From JBHWPB01 sp043424675 (GTDB lineage Bacteria; Bacillota; Bacilli; Lactobacillales; Carnobacteriaceae_A), in contig JBHWPB010000025.1 in the NCBI GenBank assembly GCA_043424675.1, positions 1 through 14,261 of the forward strand: DNA of 14,261 bases. The letters are read 5' to 3'. Of this stretch, positions 13,816 to 14,261 are shown one piece after another; position 1 is the stretch's first letter, and each line of letters opens with the position of its first letter. The notes below the pieces were generated by a model that saw nothing but the letters and a program-made list of their open reading frames with translations, was not told the origin of the DNA and did not search any database. The position numbers and the translations under genes were made by a program.

Positions 13816-13838
13816 CAGTTATCCATCTTTGCTCTTTT

Positions 13839-13867
13839 TTGTTTTTAAAAAGGTGAAAACCTATCCT
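13839..13867 (+). promoter_or_regulatory. Distal candidate promoter of the sigma-like gene
   Basis: TTGTTT (13839-13844), a 17-bp spacer and TATCCT (13862-13867), the same -10 as the mnt promoter. A transcript starting near 13874 would carry a leader of about 150 nt including the small ORF, the hairpin and both arms of the inverted repeat. Confidence 0.35.
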
Positions 13868-13897
13868 GAATTTAATAAATTAACTGAAAGAGTAAAA

Positions 13898-13960
13898 ATG
13901 AAGCCTATATTTTACAAAAACTTTATATCTGGCGGAGAAAAGACGAGTATGTCTTTTTGA
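13898..13960 (+). CDS. Possible 20-residue leader peptide upstream of the sigma-like gene
   Basis: ATG at 13898 opens 20 codons (MKPIFYKNFISGGEKTSMSF) and stops at 13958-13960. A weak GAAAGAG ribosome site lies five bases upstream. Its last codons overlap the hairpin at 13937-13958, a leader-peptide-like arrangement. There is no signal peptide and no resemblance to known ComS/XIP or CSP pheromones. It may simply be a chance frame. Confidence 0.25.
   Translation: MKPIFYKNFISGGEKTSMSF
13937..13958 (+). promoter_or_regulatory. Small hairpin with T run before the proximal promoter
   Basis: AAAAGAC (13938-13944) and GTCTTTT (13951-13957) form a 7-bp stem with a GAGTAT loop, plus a flanking G-T pair. 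The 3' arm runs into Ts. It is a weak terminator or attenuator candidate for a transcript from the distal promoter; its T run also supplies the proximal -35. Confidence 0.4.
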
Positions 13961-13985
13961 ATGAGAACTCCTATTTTTTTATAGT
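13957..13985 (+). promoter_or_regulatory. Proximal promoter of the sigma-like gene
   Basis: TTGAAT (13957-13962), exactly 17 bp and TATAGT (13980-13985) make the better sigma-A promoter in this region. Transcription would start near 13992, giving a leader of about 36 nt that begins at the palindrome 13993-14004. Confidence 0.6.
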
Positions 13986-14022
13986 TGCAGTGTACAGGCC
14001 TGTAACAAAGAATATAGGAGTT
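13966..14022 (+). repeat. Inverted repeat that can mask the ribosome site of the sigma-like gene
   Basis: AACTCCTAT (13966-13974) is perfectly complementary to ATAGGAGTT (14014-14022), which contains the whole ATAGGAG ribosome site of the gene at 14028. In a long leader RNA this pairing would block translation. In RNA from the proximal promoter the upstream arm is absent. Confidence 0.6.
13993..14004. promoter_or_regulatory. 12-bp perfect palindrome at the predicted transcription start
   Basis: TACAGGCCTGTA is its own reverse complement and sits 7 bp after the proximal -10 hexamer. It is a plausible repressor or activator site. I cannot link it to a known regulator. Confidence 0.4.
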
Positions 14023-14027
14023 TTTAT

Positions 14028-14261
14028 ATGGTTAAATTATTACAAGAGGAAGAATACGATTTTTTCGAGCAGTATGAAGCAGTAGTTTTTGCTGTGATGA
14101 AACAGATGAATTTCTCTCGGATGCAGAGTGACTATGATGATTTTGCCCAGCAAGGGCGCATTAAACTAGTCGAAGCTTATACAGAACTGGAAAATGCTAT
14201 TCAAACAGACAAAGAACGCTATAAATTCTTAAAATATGCGATGCAAAAAATACCCTCGCAC
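14028..14261 (+). CDS. ComX/SigH-like alternative sigma factor, N-terminal part, 3' end outside the window
   Basis: Seventy-eight codons are present, with the frame still open at the edge. The start is clear: ATAGGAG seven bases upstream of the ATG. The protein begins MVKLLQEEEYDFFEQYEAVV. The segment YEAVVFAVMKQMNF...YDDFAQQGRIKLVEAY (about 17-53) fits sigma-70 region 2.1-2.2, where the core-binding helix has an acidic-aromatic stretch followed by QxGxIxL. RYKFLKYAMQKI (66-77) fits the next helix leading into the -10 recognition region. Lactococcal and streptococcal ComX and staphylococcal SigH are similarly divergent and start this way. Regions 2.3-4 lie outside the window, so promoter specificity cannot be judged. 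Divergent placement from a ComK-like gene makes a competence sigma factor likely. Confidence 0.5.
   Translation, partial: MVKLLQEEEYDFFEQYEAVVFAVMKQMNFSRMQSDYDDFAQQGRIKLVEAYTELENAIQTDKERYKFLKYAMQKIPSH

Noticed and set aside
13547..13816. Two 86-codon frames, one per strand, over the 5' end of the ComK-like gene
   Set aside because: Both overlap the better-supported gene in other frames and lack ribosome sites and recognisable motifs.
13761..14027. ComK boxes (AAAA-N5-TTTT pairs) between the two competence-like genes
   Set aside because: Several A and T runs exist, for example AAAA/TTTT at 13938-13957, but none has the 5-base spacing in a proper pair.

Overview
The window looks like the chromosome of a low-GC Gram-positive bacterium of the order Lactobacillales. 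A Carnobacteriaceae-type organism (Alkalibacterium/Marinilactibacillus-like) is my best guess. The reasons are AGGAGG-type ribosome sites, A/T-rich sigma-A promoters, a LytR-CpsA-Psr (LCP) protein, a HasB/HasC-like UDP-sugar gene pair, a UPF0371 protein and a ScaR/MntR-type regulator of an mntABCD transporter. The soluble proteins are rich in Asp and Glu, which would suit a salt- or alkali-tolerant species, but that is only suggestive. I see no tRNA, rRNA, CRISPR array, insertion sequence or phage gene.

Layout. Positions 1-840 hold the C-terminal half of a polysaccharide flippase that enters from the left. It meets an M20 metallopeptidase (899-2053, minus strand) at a shared bidirectional terminator. 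A surface-polymer block follows: an LCP ligase with a repetitive Tyr/Asp/Thr/Ser tail (2318-3520), UDP-glucose 6-dehydrogenase (3640-4815) and a GalU-family protein with an altered nucleotide-binding signature (4831-5709). The last two could supply UDP-glucose and UDP-glucuronate for a uronic-acid polymer exported by the flippase and anchored by the LCP protein. sfsA (5875-6573) and a UPF0371/DUF1846 gene (6644-8152) come next.

From 8404 to 12749 is a manganese-homeostasis module. A ScaR/MntR repressor (minus strand) is divergent from a four-gene ABC importer: lipoprotein, ATPase and two permeases. A near-perfect 20-bp palindrome lies on the -10 element of the transporter promoter.

The right end (12864-14261) is the most interesting part. 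A long ComK-like protein (minus strand) is divergent from a gene that starts like a ComX/SigH-type alternative sigma factor and runs off the window. The 267 bp between them contain two candidate promoters for the sigma gene, a 20-codon open frame ending in a hairpin, a 12-bp palindrome at the predicted transcription start, and a 9-bp inverted repeat that could bury the sigma gene's ribosome site. The upstream arm of that repeat would be in the RNA only if the distal promoter is used. This may be a compact competence-control switch. The two protein identities rest on motif reading alone and need a profile search.
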